Virus record (IMG/VR): IMGVR_UViG_3300032163_000055
Coordinates: 1 to 37,421 of that record
Length of the DNA stretch: 37,421 nucleotides
Direction: 5' to 3' (one strand)
From: a virus
Shown one piece after another: positions 1 through 7,281 of this stretch (position 1 is its first letter; every line of letters starts with the position of its first letter). A program made the translations under genes and the position numbers. The notes under the pieces are model-generated. The model saw nothing but the letters and a program-made list of their open reading frames with translations. It had not been told where the DNA came from and searched no databases.

Positions 1-207
1 AGGTCGGCCCCGGACAGGTTGGCCCCGCACAGGTCGGCCCCGGACAGGTTGGCCCTGGACAGGTTGGCCCCGCACAGGTCGGCCCCGGACAGGTTGGCCC
101 CGCACAGGTCGGCCCCGGACAGGTCGGCCCCGGACAGGTTGGCCCCGGACAGGTTGGCCCCGCACAGGTCGGCCCCGGACAGGTCGGCCCCTGACAAGTT
201 GGCCTTA
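1..207 (-). repeat. 15-bp tandem repeat array (left part)
   Basis: Near-identical 15-bp units, mainly GGCCCCGGACAGGTT and GGCCCCGCACAGGTC on the plus strand, encode the pentapeptides on the minus strand. The same units resume at about 37297-37421. Near identity at silent positions points to recent duplication or slippage. Any change by whole units keeps the reading frame. Confidence 0.9.
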
Positions 208-305
208 GCCTTCACAGCCGCACTAACGAGCGTATAAAATGACTCAGCCTCGTCAGCGTATAGAATCTTCCCATCCCATCGGCTCTTAATTTCAAGTAGT
301 GACAT
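1..305 (-). CDS. Pentapeptide-repeat protein, N-terminal part (gene crosses the window ends)
   Basis: The ATG at 305 follows a GGAGG-like site. About 34 non-repeat residues (start [13 protein letters not shown]) lead into A(N/D)L(S/C)G pentapeptides that run off the window at base 1. The frame and 15-bp phase continue exactly at base 37421, giving a protein of about 231 residues if the ends join directly. Pentapeptide repeats fold as a right-handed quadrilateral beta-helix. Some members (MfpA, Qnr) mimic DNA and bind gyrase, but nothing here shows that role. The repeat count is uncertain because the units are nearly identical and could have been collapsed in assembly. Confidence 0.85.
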   Translation of the reverse strand, partial: MSLLEIKSRWDGKILYADEAESFYTLVSAAVKAKANLSGADLSGADLCGANLSGANLSGADLSGADLCGANLSGADLCGANLSRANLSGADLCGANLSGAD

Positions 306-361
306 TTTGATTCCCTCCTATTTATCGTCAGATGAAGTGGCCCCATGCTCGGGGGATATCA

Positions 362-574
362 TCACAACGCTTCCCAGCAATCGGCGCAGATTATTCTCGA
401 TCTTACGACGACCAGCCCCCAAATCTCATTAAGTTCTTCAATCTCGTACGCGCACCCGGTACACGTCGGCTTATGACAGTCGGGGCATCGGAAGCTGGCG
501 TATCCCGAACACCCGTTCGACTTGCAAAATGCCGCCCAGCCGGGCGGGTGCGGCCACGCTGTTCGTATAGTCAT
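362..574 (-). CDS. Small Cys-rich (putative zinc-binding) protein, 70 aa
   Basis: The family is not recognised. The protein has paired cysteines (CPDCHKPTCTGC in the middle and CADC near the C-terminus), the pattern of a zinc ribbon or treble-clef finger. Its ATG overlaps the stop of the upstream gene in an ATGA junction at 571-574, implying translational coupling. It lies just upstream of the pentapeptide gene, so it belongs to the same run of small accessory genes. Its partner and function are unknown. Confidence 0.7.
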   Translation of the reverse strand: MTIRTAWPHPPGWAAFCKSNGCSGYASFRCPDCHKPTCTGCAYEIEELNEIWGLVVVRSRIICADCWEAL

Positions 575-861
575 AATGGTTTAGGTCTGACGCTCCACTC
601 GACGACGTACCAGCCCCTTCTCTGAACGACACGCCAAATATACTGCATCCGATTCTCGCATAGCGATTTATGCCCGCGCGCATCGAGTTCGCTTCGAAAC
701 ATCGCGTCTTGATGCCACACGACCTTCTTGCTCCCATCACGACGCATGTTCGGGTTGCGCGGGCATGTACATAAATCTTCTTCATTCCAAAAAATAAGTC
801 GCGGGCATTTTGAATTATGATCCATTCGACCCTTGCGCCAATGACTCATAATCTTAACCAC
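571..861 (-). CDS. Hypothetical protein, up to 96 aa
   Basis: Basic, Trp-rich protein with cysteines in LCTCPRNPN and SLCENR. The longest form starts with GTG at 861 and overlaps the previous gene's stop at 854-856. An ATG at 849 is an alternative start. Neither has a strong Shine-Dalgarno site. It ends in an ATGA overlap with the next small zinc-like protein. No family is recognised. Confidence 0.6.
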   Translation of the reverse strand: MVKIMSHWRKGRMDHNSKCPRLIFWNEEDLCTCPRNPNMRRDGSKKVVWHQDAMFRSELDARGHKSLCENRMQYIWRVVQRRGWYVVEWSVRPKPL

Positions 862-1162
862 CAGCGGCTCTTGACGCCTTTGCCCGGAGTTCGGCCATCT
901 TCGCTTGGTTCAAATCCTCTCGCCTTGGTTTGATCCCGCTTTCGTAAATCGCCAAGTCCATTTCGTGCATCTCAATCGCCTCCAAAAGCACAGGCTGTTT
1001 TGACGCCTCGGCCACGCTCATCTTCTCGTTTGCCTCCCTTCCGCGCTCGGTGATCCCACGCCATATCGGGAAGATGGCCCGTTCAAACTCCGTCATGCTG
1101 GCGTACTGAGCCCCCCCATCCATACCTTTCGGCCAGTACCCGTTAGGAAAAATCCTCCCCAT
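854..1162 (-). CDS. Hypothetical protein downstream of the replication initiator
   Basis: The frame is open from 1336, but that would overlap the initiator gene by 194 bp. The ATG at 1162 has GGAGG just upstream and overlaps by only 20 bp, so I prefer it (102 aa). The spacing to GGAGG is short (2 nt), so the start is uncertain. The sequence is helical and charged, with MTEFERAIFPIWRGITERG near the start and a Lys/Arg/Ala-rich end. Its position after the initiator suggests a replication accessory role, which is inference only. Confidence 0.55.
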   Translation of the reverse strand: MGRIFPNGYWPKGMDGGAQYASMTEFERAIFPIWRGITERGREANEKMSVAEASKQPVLLEAIEMHEMDLAIYESGIKPRREDLNQAKMAELRAKASRAAGG

Positions 1163-2081
1163 CGCCTCCAAAAGTATCCAATCCCCCCGCCACGTTCCCA
1201 GGTTCTTTTCTTGAAACTTGGGTCTGTTCAATGGCCCGGAGCGCGTCGCCAGCAAGCGCTCGCGATGTTGTAGCGCGTCCACCTCGTCCCGGTCCATCCA
1301 AACGAGCATTGACCACCTCGCTGTCTTTTCGTCCATGTTCCCCCCCGATTCGGTTATACTCGCGCCCCGCCGCCTTCACGACGGCTTCCAGCCCCCAATC
1401 CGACAGATGCTCCCACTCGACGCTTTTTGCCAGCACATAAGCGATAGCCGCCAAGGGGTCGTCATTAAACGCCGTCAGAAGTTCCTTCGCCGGGCGCGTC
1501 TGCCTTGCAAAAAACTTCCGGTCCCAATCCTTGTTATCGGCGTCGATCCCTTTGGCCTCTTTGAAGCCGCGAATCACTTTTTGGATAGCCGTCAGTTCGG
1601 TTGACTTTGAGATTATGGGGTTCAGTACCCCCTCCTGTGCCGAAGGCACTATACTCATTTCCCTTACTTTCCCTTCCTTTCCTTTCCCTTCCCTTCCCTT
1701 CCCGTCCCCCCGGGTTTGCCCGGGCGTGCCCGGGCGTGCCCGGGTTATGTCGTCTGACGTGGGTGCCGGGATGGTGCTGTCTTGCTCCCGATGATTCGGT
1801 CGTTGGTGTTTTTCCCAATTCCTGATTGAGAAATATCGTCTTTCACCTACCGCGTAACGGATTACGAACTTTGGGTATAGCGACGACATGATCGCTTCTG
1901 CGTCAATTTCCGGTTCGTACGGGAAAATTAACGCCCTGAGTCGTCCGGGGGAGTCCTCCCCCCTTCCCGACTTGTCGGATTGCGTCCACAGCAGGATAAA
2001 AAATAATCTTGCGACGTGTGGCAATTTTGCGAGTTCTTCATCGAACGCAAAATCAGGCTTTATGGTTCTGATCCGCGACAT
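1143..2081 (-). CDS. Phage replication initiator-like protein (winged-helix N-terminus), 312 aa
   Basis: The N-terminus (MSRIRTIKPDFAFDEELAKL, then ARLFFILLWTQSDKSGRGED) matches the opening typical of phage replication or replisome-organiser proteins with an N-terminal winged helix. A low-complexity Arg/Gly/Lys/Pro linker spans about residues 108-145, followed by an alpha-helical domain of about 100 residues resembling DnaD-type C-termini. The start is supported by GGAGG 6 nt before ATG. The protein probably binds the origin and loads host replication factors. The linker DNA carries phased CCCGGG repeats and a G-tract, a candidate origin inside the gene as in lambda O. No separate helicase or loader gene is seen. 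Confidence 0.65.
   Translation of the reverse strand: MSRIRTIKPDFAFDEELAKLPHVARLFFILLWTQSDKSGRGEDSPGRLRALIFPYEPEIDAEAIMSSLYPKFVIRYAVGERRYFSIRNWEKHQRPNHREQDSTIPAPTSDDITRARPGTPGQTRGDGKGREGKGKEGKVREMSIVPSAQEGVLNPIISKSTELTAIQKVIRGFKEAKGIDADNKDWDRKFFARQTRPAKELLTAFNDDPLAAIAYVLAKSVEWEHLSDWGLEAVVKAAGREYNRIGGEHGRKDSEVVNARLDGPGRGGRATTSRALAGDALRAIEQTQVSRKEPGNVAGGLDTFGGDGEDFS
1686..1745. repeat. Phased CCCGGG repeats beside a G-tract: candidate replication origin
   Basis: Four CCCGGG hexamers begin at 1709, 1719, 1729 and 1739, an exact 10-bp spacing. Next to them, five CCC runs separated by 2 nt (1686-1710) make a GGG-N2 G-quadruplex motif on the minus strand, extended by more polypurine to about 1658. 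The array lies inside the initiator gene, where lambdoid phages keep their origin iterons. Origin function is inferred. Confidence 0.45.
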
Positions 2082-2103
2082 ACTTCCTCCACTTTGTTAA
2101 AGG

Positions 2104-2131
2104 GCTCCCCCGACCCGACCCACGGGGGAGC
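2104..2131 (-). promoter_or_regulatory. Hairpin before the replication initiator gene
   Basis: An 8-bp perfect stem (GCTCCCCC pairing with GGGGGAGC) with a 12-nt loop lies in the gap 2082-2182, about 22 nt upstream of the initiator start. No T-run follows on the minus strand. It may be an attenuator or processing site rather than a classical terminator. Confidence 0.45.
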
Positions 2132-2182
2132 AACGTCGGCGGTAACAGGTTGAGAGAATAACCCTGTCGGGACCGCATATAA

Positions 2183-2590
2183 TCAAGACCCCACTCCCGA
2201 TCCAAGGCCACGACGTTCAGACTCATGTTGTTTTAACAGCGACATCCCCAGCATGAGCCTTAGATTTATAGCACGCGCTACCCCGTCAAGTCTATCTCGG
2301 AAGGCTCTCACGTGCGCTATGGCCGCGACCTGTGCTGTTTTGCGGTCCAGTTCCGTTCCCGATCCCTTGGGAGGGAGCGCCGCGCCTTCTCCCACGTCGA
2401 GGAACCCATTCGCGTCCGATAACATCCGGGTCACGTTTGAGTAGAACGACTCGGCCCTTCTCAGTTGGTAGGTCAACTGCTCGGGATTGTCGGGGAGCAT
2501 CGCTGAGAGGATGTCCTCGATTTCAAACATCTGTTCAGCGTTGTCTTGAACGAATTTATTGAACGTTCCCGGCGAGTAGTTATAACTCAT
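2183..2590 (-). CDS. Hypothetical protein of the recombination module, 135 aa
   Basis: Mostly helical, acidic N-terminal half (QMFEIEDILSAMLPDNPEQL) followed by a basic helical half (AIAHVRAFRDRLDGVARAI). The start has AGGAGGGG just upstream and shares an ATGA junction with the preceding gene. No family is recognised. The co-transcribed order Bet, exonuclease, coiled-coil protein, this protein, then initiator suggests a DNA metabolism accessory role. Confidence 0.7.
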   Translation of the reverse strand: MSYNYSPGTFNKFVQDNAEQMFEIEDILSAMLPDNPEQLTYQLRRAESFYSNVTRMLSDANGFLDVGEGAALPPKGSGTELDRKTAQVAAIAHVRAFRDRLDGVARAINLRLMLGMSLLKQHESERRGLGSGVGS

Positions 2591-3180
2591 GATCCCCTCC
2601 TGGCTGATACGACGGTTTCCTCGTAAACCTCGATGCCTGGGATATTCGTGGACTTCCCCTTCAGCCTTACTTCGCCTCCGATCAGGGGCTCGTTCAGCAT
2701 CCAGTAGTCGTCAGGAATTTTCTTGCTGTCCACAACTCGGTATTTGAACACCGTCCTGGTGCTGACCCCTTCAACCTTCGGCCTCTCGACATTTACGTTG
2801 CTGTTCAGTACGGCGTTCGCCATTTCCGTACAACCATCGTCCTCCATTTGTTGTGCAAGGACAAGCTTCGCGTCCTCCTGGCGCTTTCTCTCTGCCGCTT
2901 CACGCGCCGCCATGTATGCCCCAACCTTCGGTTTGACGATGGCCTCGGCTTTCTCCAGCGGCTCTAGATGCTTTTTCTCAGCGGCCAGCACGGCTTTGTG
3001 AGCGTCGTGTGCCGCCTTCTTCGGTGCGTCGAACGTGGATTTGATTTCCCCCATCAGACCTTTCAGTAATACGAGGTACTTTCCAGCGGCTTCTAACTCA
3101 GCATCGTTCGACACCCGGATTTTGTTCGCCCACTCCATCGCTTCCGTTGCGCGCTTCTCCATCTCCGTCATTTCGTTCAT
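2587..3180 (-). CDS. Coiled-coil protein of the phage recombination module, 197 aa
   Basis: The frame is open to 3225, but the ATG at 3180 follows GGGGGGAGC and overlaps the exonuclease stop by ATGA, so it is the likely start. A long Ala/Glu/Lys-rich helical region (about residues 5-115, including KKHLEPLEKAEAIVKPKV) precedes a beta-rich end with the KYRVVDSKKIPDDYWMLNE and IPGIEVYEE motifs. That end is typical of a conserved phage protein found beside RecT/Bet and exonuclease genes. Its biochemical role is not established. It probably assists strand annealing or modulates the exonuclease. Confidence 0.7.
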   Translation of the reverse strand: MNEMTEMEKRATEAMEWANKIRVSNDAELEAAGKYLVLLKGLMGEIKSTFDAPKKAAHDAHKAVLAAEKKHLEPLEKAEAIVKPKVGAYMAAREAAERKRQEDAKLVLAQQMEDDGCTEMANAVLNSNVNVERPKVEGVSTRTVFKYRVVDSKKIPDDYWMLNEPLIGGEVRLKGKSTNIPGIEVYEETVVSARRGS

Positions 3181-3770
3181 GCTCCCCCCTTTCCAAAATT
3201 GAACACTTTCAACGCCGCCATCCAAACGTCGTAGTCGTTTCTGAACTGGAATTCAACGATCTTATACGTCCCGTCCTTTCTCAATTCCAGGCCGAGTCGT
3301 AGGGAGTTCGACACTCCGAATGACCCGCGCAAGATGTCGTACCCGGCAAGCTGTACTCCGGTCCACCTCATGCACTTCCCGGTCTTGATGTCGAGGCACA
3401 CCTCGCCTCCCTTCCAGCGTACGAGCCTGTCCATCGTTCCCGCGTACCCGAGGGCTTCGGACACCATCTTTCGCTCGGTCCACTCGGGGATAACCTCCAC
3501 CCCAGCCTCTTTTTTGAACGCTCTCCACGCCTGGAGATATGGGAGCAACCTGGGGTCAAGCTGGGTTTCGTCCAGCCTCCCCTGGTCGTCAAGTTCACAA
3601 GCTTCGTGCGCGTAGGACCCGCGCATCATCGCGGCCTCCATGATGGCGGCGGGGATGGACGAATAATTAACCATCCCCACCGCCTTTAGGATTTGCGTGA
3701 CGCTCGGATACTCGACACCCCGGAAGTGGTACTTGTGTTCGCTGTCCCTCGTCGGTTCCGGGGGGAGCAT
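3177..3770 (-). CDS. PD-(D/E)XK exonuclease of the Red-type recombination pair, 197 aa
   Basis: The nuclease core is visible: a helix with GSYAHEACE, the GTMDRLV segment carrying the first acidic residue, the CLDIKTGK segment that supplies D-x-K, and the QLAGYD helix. This is the arrangement of RecB/Cas4/lambda-exonuclease folds. The chosen ATG (3770) overlaps the Bet stop as TGATG and has GAGG 7 nt upstream. The enzyme would resect 5' ends so that the Bet-like protein coded immediately upstream can coat and anneal the single strands. Its length fits the compact phage RecB-like nucleases. Confidence 0.8.
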   Translation of the reverse strand: MLPPEPTRDSEHKYHFRGVEYPSVTQILKAVGMVNYSSIPAAIMEAAMMRGSYAHEACELDDQGRLDETQLDPRLLPYLQAWRAFKKEAGVEVIPEWTERKMVSEALGYAGTMDRLVRWKGGEVCLDIKTGKCMRWTGVQLAGYDILRGSFGVSNSLRLGLELRKDGTYKIVEFQFRNDYDVWMAALKVFNFGKGGA

Positions 3771-4672
3771 CAGGCATCCTCGTTCGTTGACTTGTCGCCA
3801 GCCCACTTCACGATTTCGTCGTACATCCCGCCCTTGGCGATTTCCCGTGTGGATTTCAACCCGTAGGACTCGGCGAGGTGCTTTTTAACGAACGTGTCCG
3901 ATTTCCCAGCACCCTTCCAGATGGCGTACAACCGCTTCCCTTGGGCCTCGGATATGACAGGCTTTAGGGCGGGCTCGGGCTCTTGGGCTGTTCCATGGTC
4001 GCTATCCTCCGGGTGGTACTTCTCCACCTCATCAGAATCGCCCGCATTTGACGCCTGGCCTTCGATTGGCTCCTTTTGGGTGGGAGAGGTGGGGGGGAGA
4101 GGCTTCGCCGCAGGGCGGGCCATTTCCGGGCTGTTTTGACCCCTTGTTTCTGCCTGTTCCATCTCCTCGTTCGTATAGATTCCCGACATCTCAGCCGGGA
4201 ACGCCTTCCTGAGCGCCAGGGCTTCGGCGCATTTCCCCAACATCAGGTGGGGCATCTTTTTCCACATGAACCCCTGTGCCTCGCCAGGGAAATACTGATC
4301 CCACCGCGCCGTCGCCGTGAACGCGCACCTCTGTCCTCCGACGATTTTGTACACTGTCACGCTGGCTTTCTTGGGGTTCTTCTCGTCATCGAACACCGGA
4401 TCATCGTTCCCGGCGTACTTCCCGGTCCTGTCGGCGATGAGCCGATACCCGTCAATCGCGGTCTGGATCGCCATGCCGCCCTTCCGCTTGACGCAATGGA
4501 TTTGCTTGGCGAGTGGGTCCAGCCCCGATCTTTTCGCGGCGTGTAGGAACAGGGCGAGTTCGTCGTTCGTCGTATCCTTCGCCACCGTACGTTTGATAAG
4601 GTCCACCTGTTCTTGCGTCCACGCGGGCATCATCTCCCGCGATTCCCGAACAGTCGTTATTTCATTTTCCAT
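3770..4672 (-). CDS. bet: Bet/RecT-family single-strand annealing protein, 300 aa
   Basis: The first ~180 residues match the lambda Bet family: LFLHAAKRSGLDPLAKQIHC, the GMAIQTAIDGYRLIA strand-helix, and KCAEALALRKAFPAEMSGIY with NEEMEQAE. A charged Pro-rich linker follows. The C-terminal domain (about 230-300, EAQGKRLYAIW to IVKWAG) is the type seen on many Bet proteins and probably binds partners. AAGGAG precedes the ATG at good spacing. The protein anneals complementary single strands during recombination-dependent replication, paired with the exonuclease encoded next. Confidence 0.85.
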   Translation of the reverse strand: MENEITTVRESREMMPAWTQEQVDLIKRTVAKDTTNDELALFLHAAKRSGLDPLAKQIHCVKRKGGMAIQTAIDGYRLIADRTGKYAGNDDPVFDDEKNPKKASVTVYKIVGGQRCAFTATARWDQYFPGEAQGFMWKKMPHLMLGKCAEALALRKAFPAEMSGIYTNEEMEQAETRGQNSPEMARPAAKPLPPTSPTQKEPIEGQASNAGDSDEVEKYHPEDSDHGTAQEPEPALKPVISEAQGKRLYAIWKGAGKSDTFVKKHLAESYGLKSTREIAKGGMYDEIVKWAGDKSTNEDA

Positions 4673-4695
4673 GTTCTCTCCTTATGGGGTTGAGG

Positions 4696-5004
4696 TTACT
4701 TCGTCGCGCCAACGGCTCGCAGTTCGGCATGACGCTTCGTTTGGAACTCCCGCGCCGCCTTACAGAGTCGCCCGTGTGCTTCCGGGTCGAACGCTCGCAC
4801 GCCCTTAGGCCCTCTCACAACGAGGCATCGACTTCCGATATTCGGAATCGCCGCGCAGATGCGTTTAATTTCATCTCGCTTCAACTTGAACGGCACGAAC
4901 TCCTCGCCGCACACTCTGGCGAGAATTTTTTTGACTGTTTGCGCTGGTAGCGCGTAGTCGTTCAGCGCGCGCGTCAACATCGTCTTATTGCTCGGCCTTG
5001 ACAT
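4696..5004 (-). CDS. Hypothetical basic protein, 102 aa
   Basis: The frame is open to 5082, but the ATG at 5004 (MSRPSNKTMLTRALNDYALP) has GGGAGGAATC directly upstream. The protein is basic, with an N-terminal helical part and a middle strand (SRCLVVRGPKGVRAF). It may bind nucleic acid, but no family is recognised. It precedes bet with a 23-bp gap, so it is probably in the same transcript. Confidence 0.65.
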   Translation of the reverse strand: MSRPSNKTMLTRALNDYALPAQTVKKILARVCGEEFVPFKLKRDEIKRICAAIPNIGSRCLVVRGPKGVRAFDPEAHGRLCKAAREFQTKRHAELRAVGATK

Positions 5005-5035
5005 GATTCCTCCCTCTCGGGTTGGCCCGCTGTCC

Positions 5036-5221
5036 TCAAACAAACAGAGGACAGTCGGGGAACTTCGGATGCAACGTTTCACGAACGAACGGATGCGGCT
5101 TCACTCCGTAGCACCACTTCGACGCGGTGTTGTAGCTGACGCCAGCCTCCCGTGCGAACGACTCCACAGTTTGCTTGCGCTTCTTCAACCACAGAACGAA
5201 GTCGCTCTTTTTTGATTTCAT
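5036..5221 (-). CDS. Small helix-turn-helix DNA-binding protein, 61 aa
   Basis: The ATG at 5221 has a near-perfect GAGGAGG 5 nt upstream, which favours it over the longer frame to 5287. The core (TVESFAREAGVSYNTASKWC) reads as a helix-turn-helix of the Cro/CI type, with the second helix beginning at Val-Ser-Tyr. The protein is Cro-sized. It could regulate the recombination-replication operon that follows. No operator pair could be seen nearby. Confidence 0.7.
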   Translation of the reverse strand: MKSKKSDFVLWLKKRKQTVESFAREAGVSYNTASKWCYGVKPHPFVRETLHPKFPDCPLFV

Positions 5222-5271
5222 GGGAACCTCCTCGCCATATCTTATCAGTATGGCGTGCTGTTCCGCAAGCC

Positions 5272-5490
5272 TTATTTTCTTTGACACAACACCCCCTCCG
5301 CTTTCTTGATGGCGTTCTCGACAGACACCAAACAGCTTCCACCCGTAAGACCTCGGAGCGCCATCCTTGCTTCGACCAGGGCTTCCAACATATCCGGCGC
5401 GGCCAACTCCAACAGCCGCTTCTTCCTGGCAAAGTACACCCGCCGCTGGGCGGCGATCCGTTCCCTTCCCTTGTCGGTTGAGTATCTCAT
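5272..5490 (-). CDS. Hypothetical helical protein, 72 aa
   Basis: The ATG at 5490 follows GGAGG at 4-nt spacing. A basic N-terminus (RYSTDKGRERIAAQRRVYFA) precedes an amphipathic helix (PDMLEALVEARMALRGL). No family is recognised. It lies between the DUF932-like gene and the HTH gene. The 93 bp upstream (5491-5583) show only weak short inverted repeats. Confidence 0.65.
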   Translation of the reverse strand: MRYSTDKGRERIAAQRRVYFARKKRLLELAAPDMLEALVEARMALRGLTGGSCLVSVENAIKKAEGVLCQRK

Positions 5491-5583
5491 TCGACCTCCG
5501 TTCTGCCGTTGATAGCCTCTCTGGATTGCCAGGAGGACACCCTACGGACGGCCTGGGTGGCCTCGCTGGCCTTCGTTTGGGTG

Positions 5584-6312
5584 TTAGGGTAGGGCCAGGA
5601 CTTTCTGGACCTTATCCGCGTCCGTCATTCGAGCCGCCGTCATGAGCCGATCCCAATTCCCGTCCACCAGCTTCGCGCTTAATGTTTCCATCATCTCCTG
5701 GCCTTCAAGGTTTCCCACCTGGGCCGCGCGGGTTAATCCCTGGACAACTCCGAAGGCAGACAACAGGACGGATTTTGAGCCGGGCTTGGTGTTCGCGGCT
5801 TCGGTCTTAAACCCTTCATGCCACGCCTGGCACAGCTTGTTCGTCATGCGTTCGCGTTCTCCAACTGTCACGATGGCCTGTTGAATCTCCATCTCGGACA
5901 ACGGGATGTTCTTCAACCCAAGCACCTTTGCGATGTTCTCATGCACCAACGGAATCTGACGTTGGAGATTCAAGACAATCGCTTCGCGGAAGTCATTCCA
6001 GTTTATATCGCCCTTGTGGTACTTCCTGACCTCGATCCCGTCAGCTCGGTCCCACACGTTCCCGTTGAAGCAGATGGATCGGAACACAAATGGCCTTTGC
6101 ACGTACGGATAGCGCCCGGTTTCATTATTCAACACGCTGATCCCCCCGCCGTAGTCGCTGTCGTCCTCCTTCCGCAACGTGTCGGGGATGAGGATGTTCG
6201 CCCGGAGCGTGTCGCCGTCGTACGCAAGGTGCGATACCCGACCACCCGGAATCAACTGCGCCAACGTTTCGATCACCGGGAGGTTGTTAAGGAGCAACCC
6301 TGCTATTTTCAC
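5584..6312 (-). CDS. DUF932-like phage protein, 242 aa
   Basis: The frame is open to 6486, but that part contains a terminator hairpin and overlaps the previous gene. A GTG at 6312 preceded by a run of eight G is the likely start. Residues 25-110 (DGDTLRANILIPDTL, then GGGISVLNNETGR, then RSICFNGNVWDR) resemble the DUF932 or phage-plasmid-like pattern of a beta-rich core with an N-G motif, followed by a long helical C-terminus. DUF932 proteins are common beside replication and recombination genes. Their molecular function is not settled. The assignment is from pattern only. Confidence 0.55.
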   Translation of the reverse strand: MKIAGLLLNNLPVIETLAQLIPGGRVSHLAYDGDTLRANILIPDTLRKEDDSDYGGGISVLNNETGRYPYVQRPFVFRSICFNGNVWDRADGIEVRKYHKGDINWNDFREAIVLNLQRQIPLVHENIAKVLGLKNIPLSEMEIQQAIVTVGERERMTNKLCQAWHEGFKTEAANTKPGSKSVLLSAFGVVQGLTRAAQVGNLEGQEMMETLSAKLVDGNWDRLMTAARMTDADKVQKVLALP

Positions 6313-6357
6313 CCCCCCCTGGCGTGGTATAGGGAGGGTCAGACGGTCAAGCGCAAT
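6310..6357 (-). promoter_or_regulatory. Weak candidate promoter after the terminator
   Basis: A promoter is expected between the terminator and the DUF932-like gene. The only match is TTGACC followed by TATACC with 13-nt spacing, which is not canonical. A TTGCGC alternative gives 19 nt. Read this as a location where a promoter should lie, not an identified one. Confidence 0.25.
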
Positions 6358-6400
6358 GGGACAAACAACGCCCCGACCGACGGGGGGGCGGTCAGGGCGT
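6358..6400 (-). terminator. Rho-independent terminator after the lysis genes
   Basis: A 12-bp stem on the minus strand (ACGCCCTGACCG with CGGTCGGGGCGT, one G-U pair) spans 6368-6400 with a 9-nt loop. It is followed by a short T-rich stretch (TGTTTGT). It lies 19 bp downstream of the last lysis-region gene and separates the late operon from the replication-recombination genes. Confidence 0.75.
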
Positions 6401-6418
6401 GGGGAAAGCTGGGCGGGC

Positions 6419-6673
6419 TTACTTCGGCGGGGCTGGCTTTGAGGCGGCGACTTCCTCGTCGATCTCCTTGTCGAGCGTCTGCTCAATTTCGTCGATCATC
6501 TTTTTGAGTTGTTCCGGGTTAGATAGTACCGCCGCCCGGATGAACGGGACCTTCATCGCGGTATTGAACGCGAAGGAAACCATCTGCGGGACATGCCCCA
6601 GCGCGTAGCCGATGGCGAATCCGTACAGGTACTCCCGATGCGCCAGCACGAAATTGACGATCATGTCGGTCAT
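6419..6673 (-). CDS. Small membrane protein, 84 aa, in the lysis region
   Basis: One or two hydrophobic helices occupy about residues 5-50 (VNFVLAHREYLYGFAIGYAL, then MVSFAFNTAMKVPFI). A charged C-terminal coiled-coil-like helix follows (LKKMIDEIEQTLDKEIDEE) with a Pro/Lys end. It starts in an ATGA overlap with the previous tiny gene and sits two genes after the endolysin. It is a candidate holin, pinholin or spanin-like protein, but no family is certain. Confidence 0.65.
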   Translation of the reverse strand: MTDMIVNFVLAHREYLYGFAIGYALGHVPQMVSFAFNTAMKVPFIRAAVLSNPEQLKKMIDEIEQTLDKEIDEEVAASKPAPPK

Positions 6674-6798
6674 GGCTCCCCCTTCCTTTTCTTGGCCCGC
6701 GCCTTCGCCTTCTTGCCGTGGATGACGAACTGCTCGATGATGGCCCGGCCCAGGTCGATGAGTAAAATTTTCAAGACTTCAAGCGCGAGCAACATCAT
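6670..6798 (-). CDS. Tiny hydrophobic-plus-basic protein, 42 aa (holin-like candidate)
   Basis: It starts MMLLALEVLKILLIDL and ends in a strongly basic tail (KKAKARAKKRKGEP). The ATG overlaps the endolysin stop (ATGATG junction at 6795-6798) and its own stop overlaps the next ATG (ATGA), so it is locked into the lysis cassette. A single hydrophobic helix and a basic cytoplasmic tail fit very small holins. The helix contains Glu and Asp, so an amphipathic helix is possible. Confidence 0.6.
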   Translation of the reverse strand: MMLLALEVLKILLIDLGRAIIEQFVIHGKKAKARAKKRKGEP

Positions 6799-7280
6799 AC
6801 AATTTTTTCGATCATCTCGTATTGGCCGTCCTTCGATGTCATCACTTCGCCGCACTTGTCGATGGGACGGAATGGAGCCCCGAGCGAAACGTGGACCCAA
6901 TGCTGGCCGTTCTTTTCCTCTCGGATCAACTGGCCGAACCCATAGCTGGCCCGCTTCGCCCGGAATACGCCGCGCGTCTGTTCGAACAGACGTCCGACGC
7001 TCTCCTTCGTGCATGGCCCGTATGCGGAGATGTCGGCGGCTTGACCGATCATGTGCTGAGATTTTGCCGCGCTTCCCGGCGTCAGGCCGTTGATTTCGGC
7101 GCATCTGAACCCGGAATGGACGTACAGCGGTCCGGCGACTAGCCGTATTTCCTCCAGCATGATCGCCACCAGCTTCAGCGATGCCGTGAACTCCATCGCG
7201 ACAATTCGATTATGTTCTTGGAGCGCAACGTGCGATGTGGCGGTCAATTCGTCGAACGTAAAGTGATCGCTCAATAGCAT
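6795..7280 (-). CDS. Endolysin: peptidase M15-family (zinc DD-/endopeptidase), 161 aa
   Basis: Zinc ligands of the M15A fold are visible: His76 and Asp83 in QHMIGQAADIS, and His130 in HWVHVSLG, with the upstream SGFRCAEIN loop. The length equals a single catalytic domain without a wall-binding domain or signal peptide, so it needs a holin. GAGG precedes the ATG by 6 nt. It would cleave peptide cross-links in peptidoglycan at the end of infection. Two membrane-protein genes follow immediately in overlapping frames. Confidence 0.85.
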   Translation of the reverse strand: MLLSDHFTFDELTATSHVALQEHNRIVAMEFTASLKLVAIMLEEIRLVAGPLYVHSGFRCAEINGLTPGSAAKSQHMIGQAADISAYGPCTKESVGRLFEQTRGVFRAKRASYGFGQLIREEKNGQHWVHVSLGAPFRPIDKCGEVMTSKDGQYEMIEKIV

Positions 7281-7281
7281 T

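Noticed and set aside
1-207. CRISPR-like array
   Set aside because: Repeats are 15 bp and directly adjacent, without spacers, and are coding.
19-237. Plus-strand frame made of repeated [10 protein letters not shown] units
   Set aside because: It is the shadow of the pentapeptide repeats, which read as proper A(N/D)LxG units on the minus strand with a normal start and end domain.
2178-2183. Perfect TATAAT on the plus strand
   Set aside because: No -35 box at usable spacing, and it would drive antisense transcription into a minus-strand gene.
5036-5221. Lysogeny repressor
   Set aside because: The protein is only Cro-sized, there is no divergent partner or integrase, and no operator pair was found.
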